The notes beneath the pieces were generated by a model. That model was not told the DNA's origin. It did not search any database and saw only the letters and a list, made by a program, of their open reading frames with translations. Of a stretch of DNA of 64,000 nt, positions 27,552-38,106 are shown piece after piece. A program made the translations under genes and the position numbers. Location: positions 1,426,001-1,490,000 of the forward strand of contig NZ_CP042434.1 of assembly GCF_007971385.1 (NCBI RefSeq). The letters run 5' to 3'. This DNA comes from Arachidicoccus ginsenosidivorans. GTDB lineage: Bacteria; Bacteroidota; Bacteroidia; Chitinophagales; Chitinophagaceae. The stretch's first letter is position 1. Each line of letters starts with the position of its first letter.

Positions 27552-28763
27552 TTATAATGCAGGGCTTTCCCCATATGCTGTCCAAATATCATCAATGGAT
27601 TTACCAAGTGTCTGGATCCAGAAGTCTTTATAATCTGTGCCTTTTCTAAGGGCCGTATCCAGTAGTTTTACAAAGTTTTTCTCTTTGTGGTTTTCTATCC
27701 AGACTAAAAATCTAGCGGTTACTCTATAGCTGTCATCGTAATTTTGGCTGGAACTGTAATCTGGCAGGGCCCAGGAGTCGGGATTATCAATTCCGTAACG
27801 ATAGCGGACATAATCAGCCATTCCTTCTATGAGCCAACTGGGAACGCTGCCTTTATAGCCGTTTTGAACTTTATGCATGATTTCATGGACGGCGACGTCT
27901 CCTTCTTTTGGATGCCCCTCCATGTAATCATAACTAAATACGAGTACATCCCCAAAGGAGTAGGCTACTCCGTCATAGGTGGGGTCTATGATAAAATAGA
28001 CTCTTTTTACGGCTTCTGGGTTATACTCCTTAAGCAACTCAGGATAAACGGTGAAAAAGGTATGGGTGAGTACAGATTGATATGCCAGGTTTTCTTTTTC
28101 TGAGTGATTGACAAAGATTAGTTTTAATCCGTCCTTTTCTGTACTGTCTACCCAATAGATAGGCGCCAGTTTTTGTTTACCTGGCGGCATCTGGAATAAT
28201 CTAAACTCGGATGCCTGAAACATATCTGCCTGGTATAGTTTTACGACTTGCCAGCGGTAGTAGGTATAATACTTGTCATTTTTAAAATAGAATCGGTAAT
28301 TTGTTCTTCTGTGCCTGAACTGCATACCCATACGGGTATCCAGTAAGGTCCAGGATTTGCCGTCGTTTGATCCGTAGAATTTCCAGTCCAGGGGATCCCG
28401 GCCGTCAAAGTCATTGCCGGTGGTAAATTGATAGGAGGCAACCAGCTTTGCGCTATCAAATTTGAAGTCGATATTAGCGGTGGTAAAGTCTTTTATAAGA
28501 AATTTGGTGGTGGTATCACCATCCACCAACTTTGTGGATCCTTCTACCCCATTTGGTCCGTCTGGATTGTCCTTGCTGACGGTTAGTGTTGCTTTACTCG
28601 TGATATCCAGTTCCGGGATATTATTTGATCCTGAATCTGTGCCTGAACCAGGATCTGGGTCTGGTCCTGGATTTCTGACGGTGTCTTTACTGCAACCAAT
28701 GGCCAGCAGCAAGATCAAACTTAAGGATAAAAGAATTTTTTTGGTGGTTTTCAGGTGTTTCAT
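27552..28763 (-). CDS. Lipoprotein metallopeptidase of the basic secretory protein family with discoidin-like domain
   Basis: 403 residues. A lipoprotein signal ends in AIGC (Cys24), followed by a Pro/Asp/Gly/Ser linker. Residues about 50-192 look like an F5/8-type C (discoidin) carbohydrate-binding fold: DGDTTTKFLI, DWKFYGSNDGKSW and SEFRLF are typical. Residues about 200-400 carry HEIMH (293-297) followed by SWLIEGMADYVRYRYG, the zinc-peptidase motif of the plant-type basic secretory protein family. It is probably an outer-membrane-anchored protease acting outside the cell. The substrate is unknown. Confidence 0.75.
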   Translation of the reverse strand: MKHLKTTKKILLSLSLILLLAIGCSKDTVRNPGPDPDPGSGTDSGSNNIPELDITSKATLTVSKDNPDGPNGVEGSTKLVDGDTTTKFLIKDFTTANIDFKFDSAKLVASYQFTTGNDFDGRDPLDWKFYGSNDGKSWTLLDTRMGMQFRHRRTNYRFYFKNDKYYTYYRWQVVKLYQADMFQASEFRLFQMPPGKQKLAPIYWVDSTEKDGLKLIFVNHSEKENLAYQSVLTHTFFTVYPELLKEYNPEAVKRVYFIIDPTYDGVAYSFGDVLVFSYDYMEGHPKEGDVAVHEIMHKVQNGYKGSVPSWLIEGMADYVRYRYGIDNPDSWALPDYSSSQNYDDSYRVTARFLVWIENHKEKNFVKLLDTALRKGTDYKDFWIQTLGKSIDDIWTAYGESPAL

Positions 28764-28965
28764 GGGATTTTTTTTTTAATAATATAAAATAAAGCTAAAC
28801 AGGCTATTTATGGCTGATCAGACTGGGCAGCGTAAACGCTGCCCAGCATTTATACGATGCATCGGGTTTTTAGGTCTAATCCAATATCTATTTAAGAGGT
28901 CTTAAACATAATCCTCCATCTAAATTAATGGTTTTTATGTATTTAGCCAAGTAAATAGCCGTTTA
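28764..28965. other. Intergenic region, no gene
   Basis: First part of a 379-base gene-free stretch that continues to 29142 and includes the ATT repeat below. TGGGCAGCGT and ACGCTGCCCA at 28824-28845 form an inverted repeat that may terminate the acyltransferase transcript. Confidence 0.5.
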
Positions 28966-28984
28966 CCTGCATTATTATTACCTG

Positions 28985-29022
<38 letters not shown>

Positions 29023-29142
29023 GCCGATTTGTTCTTTAAAATCTTAAAGCCGAAAATATTATTTTCTCTTATATGATTACTTAATTCAATATTACTACCC
29101 CATTGTTTATACTTAGCGTTGTAATTCAATAATAGGCCCCTT

Positions 29143-30255
29143 TTAGGCAAATTTCTTTCTGAGCCATTTACGTACAGGTTCATCGTACCATTTAAGACTG
29201 GCATAGGCCAGAATGATCCCTCCAATCAATATCATGATGGCATAGGGTAATGCATCCATAAAGGTGACCCCTTTATTATTGCTGATCCAGGCTACATAGA
29301 CGTATACGAGTGGATAATGAACTAGATATAAAGGATAGGAGATGTCGCCCAGGAATTTACAGATTTTGTGTTCGGTTTTGCCATGGACTATGCCGCTGGC
29401 GCCTAAATATACAATAAGCGGGAAAATGAAAATGATACAAAAGGACTCGTAAAGGCCGTTCATCCATAGATGGTCTGCTCCGCCGATGCGGGGCATATAT
29501 AGGGTGATAATCACCAGCAGGCTACACCACAAAAAGGCATTTTTAATGTGGGTGGGTTTGAAGACTCTGGAGAGTAAGAGTCCGGCAAAGAATGGATACA
29601 TGGTTCTGACAAAGCCAATATAGACTTGCTCTGTATTCAGGGTCCAGCCGCCACTAACGTCTCCATTGGGGCTGGTAATGGCCATATGTGCTAGCGCTAT
29701 GGCGGCCAGTACCACCAGGATACTCAGGGCTTTTTTGGAGAACTTTCTGATAAAGAGGGCATATAGTATATTGGCGATGTACTCAAAGAAAAGGGACCAG
29801 CCTACGCTATTCAGGGGATGCATTTCCTGCCAGCCTCGGATATCAAGGGAAAGTGGAACGGGCAGAACGGTGTAGCCTATGAACATCACCAGTAGCATTT
29901 TCCATAGGGGGACGGTGTGGATAAGGGGCCAAATAGCGGAATCTGTAAAGTAAAAGCCGATAGCACCCAGTGTCATGCCCAGGATCACCATGGGTTGCAG
30001 TCTTTCTAATCTACGCTTAAAGAAGGTGCCTACGGTCATCTTAGGCCACCTGTCGTCATAGGCATAACCTATTACAAAACCGGATAACAAAAAGAAAAAA
30101 TCAACAGCTAGATACCCATGATTTACCAGGATGTCCAGATGACCGGTGCCCAGGGGTTCGGTCAGATGGAAGGTGACAACGATAATAGCTGCTACGCCCC
30201 TTAATCCATCAAGAATCAGGTAATGGGGTTTTGTTGAAAGGCTTTTGTTATTCAT
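29143..30255 (-). CDS. Acyltransferase 3 family membrane protein (OafA/YrhL-like)
   Basis: 370 residues, largely hydrophobic, with about ten predicted transmembrane segments. The N-terminal motif LDGLRGVAAIIVVTFH and the following DFFFLLSGFVIGYAYDDRW are the signature of acyltransferase family 3, with the conserved His in VTFH. Members O-acetylate lipopolysaccharide, peptidoglycan or small molecules. No glycan gene cluster is nearby, so the substrate is open. There is no fused SGNH domain. Confidence 0.85.
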   Translation of the reverse strand: MNNKSLSTKPHYLILDGLRGVAAIIVVTFHLTEPLGTGHLDILVNHGYLAVDFFFLLSGFVIGYAYDDRWPKMTVGTFFKRRLERLQPMVILGMTLGAIGFYFTDSAIWPLIHTVPLWKMLLVMFIGYTVLPVPLSLDIRGWQEMHPLNSVGWSLFFEYIANILYALFIRKFSKKALSILVVLAAIALAHMAITSPNGDVSGGWTLNTEQVYIGFVRTMYPFFAGLLLSRVFKPTHIKNAFLWCSLLVIITLYMPRIGGADHLWMNGLYESFCIIFIFPLIVYLGASGIVHGKTEHKICKFLGDISYPLYLVHYPLVYVYVAWISNNKGVTFMDALPYAIMILIGGIILAYASLKWYDEPVRKWLRKKFA

Positions 30256-30940
30256 TTAACGATTAATCTGCGCTATGGATAAAATGTAAATAATGATTAG
30301 AAAGATAAATTTAGGATTTTAACCTACTGAATATTATAGGATTTGTATCAATATATAGGCAGATTGTCTCAAATTGCGGGGCGGGGAATGCAGAGCAGGC
30401 GCTATTCTTATTGTAGCCCGAAATTGAATACCGCTGTTAAAACAATTGACCTTTGCCGGGGATCGTCATAGATATAGAACCTGCATTCTTGTGCACTTTT
30501 CTACCTGTAAAGTTTAGGATGAAAGCCTAAGCGAAAATTTTGGTTAGAATTACAGATCTACCTATAATGATATTCGTGACTGGTTAAGGTACTTGTCTAC
30601 AAATAGCGTATTAAGGGAAGGTCCATCACAGCCAATTCATTGATGCAAGCGGAGAAGGCTTCTGGGTTTGGTAGAAAAATCGGGAATTCCGATTTTTCTC
30701 ATAGTACCTACTTCACGAAGCTCTTCTTCATTCATTATTTGTTTTATTAATATAATTTGTTTTTTTATATTGGAGTGCGTCTCATCCACCTTATTTCTTT
30801 TTACTGTTTTATATGCCTCTATTTAAAAGGACACTTTTAGCTAAAACCGAATATGTATAGAGAGATGATTCTGACAATTATTCGACTCTAATGAAAATTA
30901 AACAATGGAAGGCAAATGCATTTCATTGTTTATTTAGACT
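30256..30940. other. Gene-free stretch beside the recombinase relic
   Basis: About 685 bases with no coding frame. A perfect hairpin is present: AGAAAAATCGG (30673-30683), loop GAATT, CCGATTTTTCT (30689-30699). The rest may be decayed sequence, but nothing identifiable remains. Confidence 0.5.
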
Positions 30941-31278
30941 TTAGATAAACTTACCGATCTTAACTAAGGTAAATACCGTTAAACGGATGACACCAAGCAG
31001 TCGCCCCAAGCCGAATAAGATGCTTTTTTTATCAAACAATCCCATTATTTGTTGCTATTTGCCTGTAGCATCGTTTTTGTTGATTTTCGACCTTTGGGCC
31101 TTCCAAGAATGATGCCTTCTGTTTTTTGTGTCAATGCCTACGATGTCCTTTGTTCTTTGCAAAATCAAATTGCTTTCAATTTCAGCAGATAAGCCAAAAG
31201 CAAATGCCAGAACTTTGAATTAATATCGCGCCCCAATCGGTAGTTGTCTTTAATTGCCCATACTTGCATATCCATCCT
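30941..31278 (-). pseudogene. Decayed serine recombinase (resolvase/invertase)
   Basis: No open frame covers it, but consecutive pieces in three frames match Bacteroidota resolvases in order: MQVWAIKDNYRLGRDINSK, then AFAFGLSAEIESNLILQRTK, then TEGIILGRPKGRKS, then SILFGLGRLLGVIRLTVFT, the C-terminal helix-turn-helix. The catalytic N-terminal third with its serine is missing. At least two frameshifts and internal stops separate the pieces. Several unrelated lesions in one short gene, plus loss of the catalytic part, mark it as a true relic rather than a sequencing artefact. Confidence 0.8.
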
Positions 31279-31388
31279 TGTTCATGCATTCAGTGATGCC
31301 CCTATGATCAAAAAAAGATTCCAGCCGAGCCTGGATAATTCCGAACAAACCAAATACTAACAAAGCGAGCAGTATATAAGTTACTGCA

Positions 31389-31604
31389 TTAATTTCCCAT
31401 CCAATTTTTAATATAAAAATGATTCAAGGAAAAGACCCCTTTTATTAGGCCATCATCTCCAATCAATATTGCAGTATTGTCCTCCACTTTTAATATACAT
31501 CTATTGATGACCTCTCCATGTATATTTTTGTAAACATTAATTTCTTCATCTAATTCTTCTTTAGATGGATTTATTTTCCAAACTTTGAATGATTGGTATT
31601 CCAT
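31389..31604 (-). CDS. Small protein of unknown function
   Basis: 71 residues from the ATG at 31604 (MEYQSFKVWKINPSK); an upstream in-frame ATG was not chosen because it would overlap the preceding small ORF and adds a hydrophobic lead with no rationale. The protein is acidic in the middle (KEELDEEINVYKN) and then strand-rich (CILKVEDNTAILIGDDG). No family is recognised. It is the last of three minus-strand frames in an AT-rich patch between the recombinase relic and tRNA-Lys. Confidence 0.45.
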   Translation of the reverse strand: MEYQSFKVWKINPSKEELDEEINVYKNIHGEVINRCILKVEDNTAILIGDDGLIKGVFSLNHFYIKNWMGN

Positions 31605-31614
31605 TATATATATT

Positions 31615-31776
31615 TTAAGAGGGATTAGATTTATTATTGGAACCATCAGAAATATCCTTCTTTAAAGATACTACTTTCGCAACTTTCTTTTCCAAGATCA
31701 CAATTTCGTTGATATCCTTATAAGCAAATCGGCAACTGCCTTTTGTTTGCTTAAGTTTCATTATTTTGTTGATCAT
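31615..31776 (-). CDS. Possible 53-residue basic protein
   Basis: The frame starts MINKIMKLKQTKGS and ends GSNNKSNPS; it is lysine-rich with one cysteine. It fits neatly between its neighbours (65 bases after one stop, 10 bases before the next start), which is the main argument for it being real. No family is recognised, and chance cannot be excluded at this length. Confidence 0.35.
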   Translation of the reverse strand: MINKIMKLKQTKGSCRFAYKDINEIVILEKKVAKVVSLKKDISDGSNNKSNPS

Positions 31777-31841
31777 GCTATAATTTTTTTATGGAAGTTT
31801 CAAAAAAACAATATGTGTATGCCAAAATCTAGCTCTTATTA

Positions 31842-32804
31842 TTATTTTGAAAGTTCAAATACAAAATCTATAAATTTTTTTAATTGGGAATTCCAATCTT
31901 GGATATCGATTAAACCCTTTTTAAGCATTATCCTAATTCCATTATCAAAATCTTGGCTTGAGAACCTTGCCTTTTTCTTAATTATCCCGTTGTTATTAAT
32001 ATCTGGTGTTATTTCATGTTTTCGTATTCCGAGTTTTTCTTGTAATACATAGAGGTCACTATCATTACTCTGACGCAATTTATAATAAAAGGCTTCTTTT
32101 AAATTCGCAAATTGACTCCTAGATATTAGATAAGAAAAACTACCGTTCTGAATTTTACCAATTGCCCAAAGCAAATTATCTAGTTTATTAAAATCGTCAA
32201 TTCCAGACTTTTTTTGGCTATTTAGTAGATTTATTAAAGTGAAATATTTTTCAAAACCATCATGATCTATATCCCTTGTCAAATCTTCGTCATTTTCAAA
32301 ATATTTCTTTTTTAAAGCTTTATAAGCTTGTTTTGCCAAGCTGTCATAAATTGGAAATTTGAAGCCTGTAGCAAAATAAAGATATTTCGATATCAATGAG
32401 ACTGCATTGCGCCCATCATTATTTGATATGTCTCCTTGGTTTCCTCTATTCTCAGCTTTACTGATACCATATTTTTTATTAAAGATCTTATTTATTATAT
32501 GGTCCTTGTTACTGGTTTCATCTAAGAATTCGTTACCTTTTTCAATTAAATCTTTTCTAGTCTTGGGTAATTTATAAAGTTCTTCACTCAAATCTTTAAA
32601 GCCAAAAATTGCCTTCATTTGTGTAGAATACAAACTATCAAGAACATAGAGCCTTAAGCAAATATCCTTTTCAGACCGAACTTCATCTTTAAATAATTTC
32701 CCCAAAGCTTCCTTATTGCTCATAAACTCTCCACCATAATTATCCAGTTCCAGAAAACCATTGGCTCTTTCCGCCCAACATTTCAACGGCTTTTCATCGC
32801 TCAT
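31842..32804 (-). CDS. Unrecognised 320-residue protein in accessory patch
   Basis: 320 residues, highly charged, about 35 percent Lys, Asp and Glu, no signal peptide or membrane segment, so probably cytoplasmic. The middle has an ordered-looking stretch (VSLISKYLYFATGFKFPIYDS, then NLLWAIGKIQNGSFSYL). Low GC compared with its neighbours, isolation from metabolic genes, a recombinase relic on one side and a tRNA gene on the other suggest acquisition by transfer. Position fits a defence or mobile-element cargo gene, but no motif supports a specific function. Confidence 0.6.
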   Translation of the reverse strand: MSDEKPLKCWAERANGFLELDNYGGEFMSNKEALGKLFKDEVRSEKDICLRLYVLDSLYSTQMKAIFGFKDLSEELYKLPKTRKDLIEKGNEFLDETSNKDHIINKIFNKKYGISKAENRGNQGDISNNDGRNAVSLISKYLYFATGFKFPIYDSLAKQAYKALKKKYFENDEDLTRDIDHDGFEKYFTLINLLNSQKKSGIDDFNKLDNLLWAIGKIQNGSFSYLISRSQFANLKEAFYYKLRQSNDSDLYVLQEKLGIRKHEITPDINNNGIIKKKARFSSQDFDNGIRIMLKKGLIDIQDWNSQLKKFIDFVFELSK

Positions 32805-33232
32805 AAATCAAGTTTTAAAACTTAAAGTTACAATTTTTCATTATGCAAAACTACTCCATCTATAAAATGTTGCCAAAAGGACGGCACGCCGATAATCATC
32901 TCATTCCCATTAATTAAATTTCCCCAAAAACTAAAGTATACTTCTGATGTCTTTCTTCTCAGTTTATTTTTGTGGTTATGGTTCGCTTGAATTATCCAAA
33001 CTATATTTTTTCTTCCTCTGTCCTAAATATATTGTCGGCTTCCAAGTGTCAAAAATGCGGTTCAATGAAGATATGTTTCAGATGGAATCATCAAATATCC
33101 TATAGATCGGTTCAGCTTGAATGAATTCCATATGTCGAATTGTATAAGTGAAGTTTAAACATTATGATACTCCTAGAAATTGATAGAAAAAATGGCAGAT
33201 TTTAAAAACATGTATCAAAACATGTTACAACT
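32805..33232. other. Gene-free stretch between accessory gene and tRNA
   Basis: About 430 bases with no coding frame recognised. It should include the promoter of the 320-residue gene. ACATG and CATGT words near 33208-33226 form a small dyad. Confidence 0.4.
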
Positions 33233-33267
33233 AAAAAACCACCTACAAACGTATTCGTTGTAAGTGG
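33233..33267 (-). terminator. Terminator of tRNA-Lys
   Basis: On the minus strand, CCACTTACAACG (33256-33267) pairs with CGTTTGTAGGTGG (33239-33251) with one bulge and one wobble, then a six-T tract follows. It is 12 bases past the tRNA 3' end. Confidence 0.78.
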
Positions 33268-33279
33268 CTGATTATAAAG

Positions 33280-33352
<73 letters not shown>

Positions 33353-33567
33353 AATTGAGGCTGCAATTTCAGTAAATATTTCCTTTATTCCAAATACCAA
33401 TTAAAAAAATATCCTTGAGTGCTGGCTAAAATCGCAGTTTTATTGGCTTCTGGCAGGATTATTAAATGTGGGGCCGAATTGACTGTCTTGGGTTTTCTGA
33501 AGCTTTTTGTAAAATATTTTTTTTGTGCTGTTTTTCACCCTACCTTCGCAGCAGTTCTTTAAAGTAT

Positions 33568-33680
33568 CTTATCAAGAAAGGCAGAGGGATTGGCCCGATG
33601 AAGCCTTGGCAACCTCACGTAAGTGAAAGGTGCCAAATCCAACCGTTTTAGTAGTTTATTTTACTAATCGGGTAGATAAG
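33568..33680 (+). promoter_or_regulatory. SAM-I (S-box) riboswitch
   Basis: The core is unmistakable: CTTATCAAGAAAGGCAGAGG, then GATTGGCCCGATGAAGCC, TGGCAACC, and AAGGTGCCAAATCC. The closing helix P1 pairs CTTATC (33568-33573) with GATAAG (33675-33680). It binds S-adenosylmethionine and turns expression off when it is plentiful. It precedes metY-metX-hom, the expected target class. A terminator follows 44 bases later. Confidence 0.95.
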
Positions 33681-33724
33681 TCAGTGTAAAACTTAAAACA
33701 TTGGTTTCAATTAATCATATTTGA

Positions 33725-33751
33725 GCTTGCCTGACTTGGCAGGCTTTTTTT
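33725..33751 (+). terminator. Terminator serving as riboswitch expression platform
   Basis: GCTTGCC (33725-33731) pairs with GGCAGGC (33738-33744) with one G-U pair, followed by seven T. It lies just past the SAM-I aptamer, so ligand-dependent transcription termination is the expected mechanism. It is still 502 bases from metY, an unusually long distance. Confidence 0.82.
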
Positions 33752-34022
33752 ATGCGCTGTTTTATTGGCTATTTTATGCGTTATTATTTACCTTATTATA
33801 GTATCACTGTTTGTTGGTATTAGGGTTATAAATCATTAGGTGGTAAATTGTAGTGCTAGGTAGTCCTTACCGCTTCTCCGCTCTCCCCTTCTTTATTGGT
33901 TTACTCGGGTCAACTACTGTGTGTATTTGTTAGCCTTGTGCTGATTTATAATGGTTTAATAGACTTTTATAATAGATTTACAAGTAGTTGTAAGTTTTCC
34001 GGATAAGATCTTTCTTGATTTT
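33752..34022. other. Leader segment between riboswitch terminator and second promoter
   Basis: About 270 bases, part of the 502-base gap before metY. No further riboswitch, terminator or coding frame is seen in it. Confidence 0.45.
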
Positions 34023-34055
34023 TTTGGTAATTAGGAAATTAATCTATTAAATTTG
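34023..34055 (+). promoter_or_regulatory. Second, internal promoter upstream of metY
   Basis: TTTG (34023-34026), 21 bases, then TAAATTTG (34048-34055), an exact match to the Bacteroidota consensus TTTG-N19-21-TAnnTTTG. The start of transcription would fall about at 34062, only a few bases before the leader ORF. Transcripts from here would bypass the SAM riboswitch. Confidence 0.6.
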
Positions 34056-34065
34056 TGGGGTAAAG

Positions 34066-34152
34066 ATGCAATTAACAACAAATATACAAGTCATTCGTAT
34101 GATGTACATTATGCCAGTAATGTGCTGTTGTTGTATTTGTATGGGCGCATAA
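34066..34152 (+). CDS. Met/Cys-rich leader peptide ORF upstream of metY
   Basis: A 28-codon frame starting MQLTTNIQVIRMMYIM and ending PVMCCCCICMGA. The second half holds five cysteines (four in a row) and, with the preceding residues, five internal methionines. Such clustering of the amino acids made by the downstream genes is the hallmark of translation-sensed attenuation leaders. It begins just after a consensus promoter box. Its last codons and stop overlap a potential hairpin, GCGC (34145-34148) with GCGC (34165-34168) and AGCT with AGCT inside. A role as regulator of metY-metX-hom in response to Cys or Met supply is inference; it could also encode a tiny metal-binding peptide. Confidence 0.6.
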   Translation: MQLTTNIQVIRMMYIMPVMCCCCICMGA

Positions 34153-34241
34153 GCTTTAATAGCTGCGCTATCTCCAATTATTGGCACCTGCTGCCCCCTT
34201 TCTATAGTATTTTCTGATTTTTCTTTTACTAAAACTTCTAA

Positions 34242-35558
<1,317 letters not shown>

Positions 35559-35566
35559 CAAATAAT

Positions 35567-35607
35567 GCAGGAAGGTCCTTTTATAAAGGATGAAGGGGTC
35601 TTCCTGC
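35567..35607 (+). promoter_or_regulatory. Hairpin between metY and metX
   Basis: GCAGGAAG (35567-35574) pairs exactly with CTTCCTGC (35600-35607), with a second helix TCCTTT/AAAGGA (35576-35590) inside, followed by TTTTATAT. It could be a partial terminator or processing site that lowers metX-hom relative to metY. The metX ATG at 35620 lies just after it. Confidence 0.6.
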
Positions 35608-35619
35608 TTTTATATACAA

Positions 35620-36678
35620 ATGGAACAAACTTTACAAGTGGATCAACTTATTTACCAACACTCGCAGCCTATAACCCTTGAAAGTGGTGTAGTATTGCCG
35701 AGCTTTCATTTACAATACACGACTTATGGTAAACTAAATGAAAACAAAGACAACGTCGTCTGGGTATTTCACGCCCTGACAGCCAGCAGCGAAGCTGCTG
35801 ACTGGTGGCCCGGGCTGGTGGGAGAAGGCAAAATCTTCGACCCGGAAAATCATTTTATCATCTGTGTTAATATGCCTGGCAGCCACTATGGCAGTACTTG
35901 CCCTTTGGATACGAATCCAGATAAGGGCGAGCCTTATTATCATGATTTTCCGCTGTTTACCTTAAGAGATATGGTTCAAACCTACCAAGAGTTACGTGCG
36001 CATCTGGGTATTGACAAGATCTGGCTGGGTATTGGTGGTTCTATGGGAGGCATGCAATTACTCGAATGGGCTATTATGGAACCAGAGCGATTTGAGAACA
36101 TTATCCCTATTGGAACCAATGCCAAGCATTCTCCCTGGGGTATCGCACTGAACGCTTCTCAGCGGATGGCAATTGAGAGTGACTGCAGCTGGAAAACCAA
36201 AAGCCATGAGGCTGGCCATAATGGAATGAAGGTCGCCCGGTCCATCGCTTTACTATCTTACCGCGATTATACGGCTTATAATAAGACACAACAAGGTTTT
36301 AGCCCTGATACTATAGACAAAAATGTCGATGAGCAAATTTATCGGGCAGAGACTTATCAGCGTTATCAGGGCGAGAAGCTGGCCCGGCGATTTAATGCAT
36401 TCAGTTATTATGCACTCAGTCGCTCCATGGACAGTCATGATGTGGGCAGAAACCGTGGCTCAGTTGAACAGGCATTAAGCCTGGTTCAGGCCAAAACCCT
36501 GATTATTGGCATATTTACCGATATTCTATTTCCACCGGATGAGCAGTTATTCCTGGCTAAACATATAAGAGATGCAGAGGTACATATCATTAATTCTATG
36601 TATGGTCATGATGGATTCTTATTGGAATTCGAGGCAATAGATAAATTAATAACCCGGTTCTTAACCCCAAAATTTTAA
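35620..36678 (+). CDS. metX: Homoserine O-acetyltransferase
   Basis: 352 residues from the ATG at 35620. The frame opens 30 bases earlier, but that start would lie inside the intergenic hairpin. The alpha/beta-hydrolase-fold enzyme transfers acetyl from acetyl-CoA to homoserine. The nucleophile is Ser141 in GIGGSMGGMQ; the acid and base are visible as the Asp in IFTDILFPPDEQ and the His in YGHDGFLLE. The N-terminal GVVLPSFHLQYTTYGKLN and NMPGSHYGST motifs are typical. Its product feeds MetY, and homoserine comes from the next gene. Confidence 0.92.
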   Translation: MEQTLQVDQLIYQHSQPITLESGVVLPSFHLQYTTYGKLNENKDNVVWVFHALTASSEAADWWPGLVGEGKIFDPENHFIICVNMPGSHYGSTCPLDTNPDKGEPYYHDFPLFTLRDMVQTYQELRAHLGIDKIWLGIGGSMGGMQLLEWAIMEPERFENIIPIGTNAKHSPWGIALNASQRMAIESDCSWKTKSHEAGHNGMKVARSIALLSYRDYTAYNKTQQGFSPDTIDKNVDEQIYRAETYQRYQGEKLARRFNAFSYYALSRSMDSHDVGRNRGSVEQALSLVQAKTLIIGIFTDILFPPDEQLFLAKHIRDAEVHIINSMYGHDGFLLEFEAIDKLITRFLTPKF

Positions 36679-36684
36679 ACCCTT

Positions 36685-37946
36685 ATGAATAACAAACAAA
36701 AAGATATCGTTATCGGTATGTTTGGCTTTGGTGTCGTAGGCGAAGGGCTTTATAAAATCCTCCAACAGACGCCTTCTCTGAACGCCCGCATCAAAAAATC
36801 CTGCATCAAACATCCCGGCAAAAAAAGAAACGCACCGGAAGAATTGTTTACAACAGATAAAGATGTACTCTTAAACGACAAAGAAATCAATGTAATTGTC
36901 GAAGTGATTGATGATTCTACCGCAGCCTTTGAGATCGTTAGCACGGCTCTTAAAAATGGCAAGGCTGTTGTTAGCGCCAGTAAAAAGATGGTGGCTGAAC
37001 ACCTGGCTGAACTGCTGGAATTACAAAAGGAGACTGGGCAGCCTTTTCTATGCGAGGCGGCAGCCTGCGCTTCCATCCCAGTGATCCGTAATCTGGAAGA
37101 GTATTATGACAATGACCTTTTGCACTCTATTCGTGCGGTTGTCAATGGGTCTACCAATTTTATCCTGACTAAAATGTTTGATGATAAAATCAGCTTTCAG
37201 GATGCACTAATACTGGCCCAACAATTAGGCTTTGCAGAAAGTGACCCTTCTTTGGACGTTGAAGGTTACGATGCGGTGAATAAATGGGTTATTCTACTCA
37301 ACCATGCCTACGGCATTGTTGAGACTATTGACCATGTATTATTCTCAGGCATTCAAAATATCCAGCTCTCTGATGCCATGGTGGCCAAGGAGAAAGGATT
37401 TGATATTAAACTAGTCGCACAGGCCAAGACTTTACTAAATGGCAAAGTAGCGGCGTATGTACTGCCGGAGTTCGTCAGACTTGATGATCAGCTGGCTTTT
37501 GTTAAAAATGAGTTCAATGGGGTGGTGATTGAAAGTGGCTTTGCGGACAGGCAGTTTTTCTATGGTAAGGGTGCAGGTAGTCTGGCTACCGGTTCTGCCG
37601 TTATGAGTGACGTGTCTGCTTTGCGTTATGGGTACAAATATGAATACAAAAAACGCTATCACCATACGCCTAAGGAGTTGACCAGTGAATTCTATGTCAG
37701 GGTGTATATCAGTTTTGATGATATTAAAAAATTCAGAAAGAAGATTTTGAATGGATTGAAGAGTGGCATGCAGGACTGGAAAGAAGCTACCTGACGGGGG
37801 TTATCCATTTTGCTAAATTACAGAAAAGCACTTGGTGGAAGGAAAACGGCGTTTCTCTGATCCTTGCTGCCGACGGTATTATCGAGGAGATTGATTCTCG
37901 TAACGCTAAACGTCGTAGCCTGGAGCTGGCTGGGATTCATCTGTAG
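36685..37946 (+). CDS. hom: Homoserine dehydrogenase (one-base frameshift near the C-terminus)
   Basis: The first frame ends at 37794 after WKEAT (369 residues). In the next frame the sequence continues LTGVIHFAKLQKSTWWKEN, then SLILAADGIIEEIDS and ends AGIHL at 37946. That is clearly coding and has the character of a dehydrogenase C-terminus. Restoring one C at 37790-37791 joins them as KEATLTGVIH and gives 420 residues. The NAD(P)-binding GMFGFGVVGEG and the catalytic segment DPSLDVEGYDAVNKW are in the first part. The enzyme makes homoserine for MetX. No aspartokinase domain is fused. Confidence 0.85.
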
Positions 37947-38052
37947 CGGCTGGCTTACTCTGCAGTCGCCACTGGCAATCGCTACTGGTCGTAATGACCG
38001 TTTTTTTGCCGGTAATAAAATTGGTTTTATAAGTTGTGGTTTAGATAACATT

Positions 38053-38106
38053 AAAGCTTAAGTGCTTACTGTTGTAATAATGCAGTAAATCACTTAAGCT
38101 TTTTTG
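38053..38106 (+). terminator. Terminator of the metY-metX-hom operon
   Basis: AAAGCTTAAGTG (38053-38064) pairs exactly with CACTTAAGCTTT (38091-38102), with an inner helix TTACTG/CAGTAA, then a T tract. It lies about 105 bases past the repaired end of hom. Confidence 0.85.
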
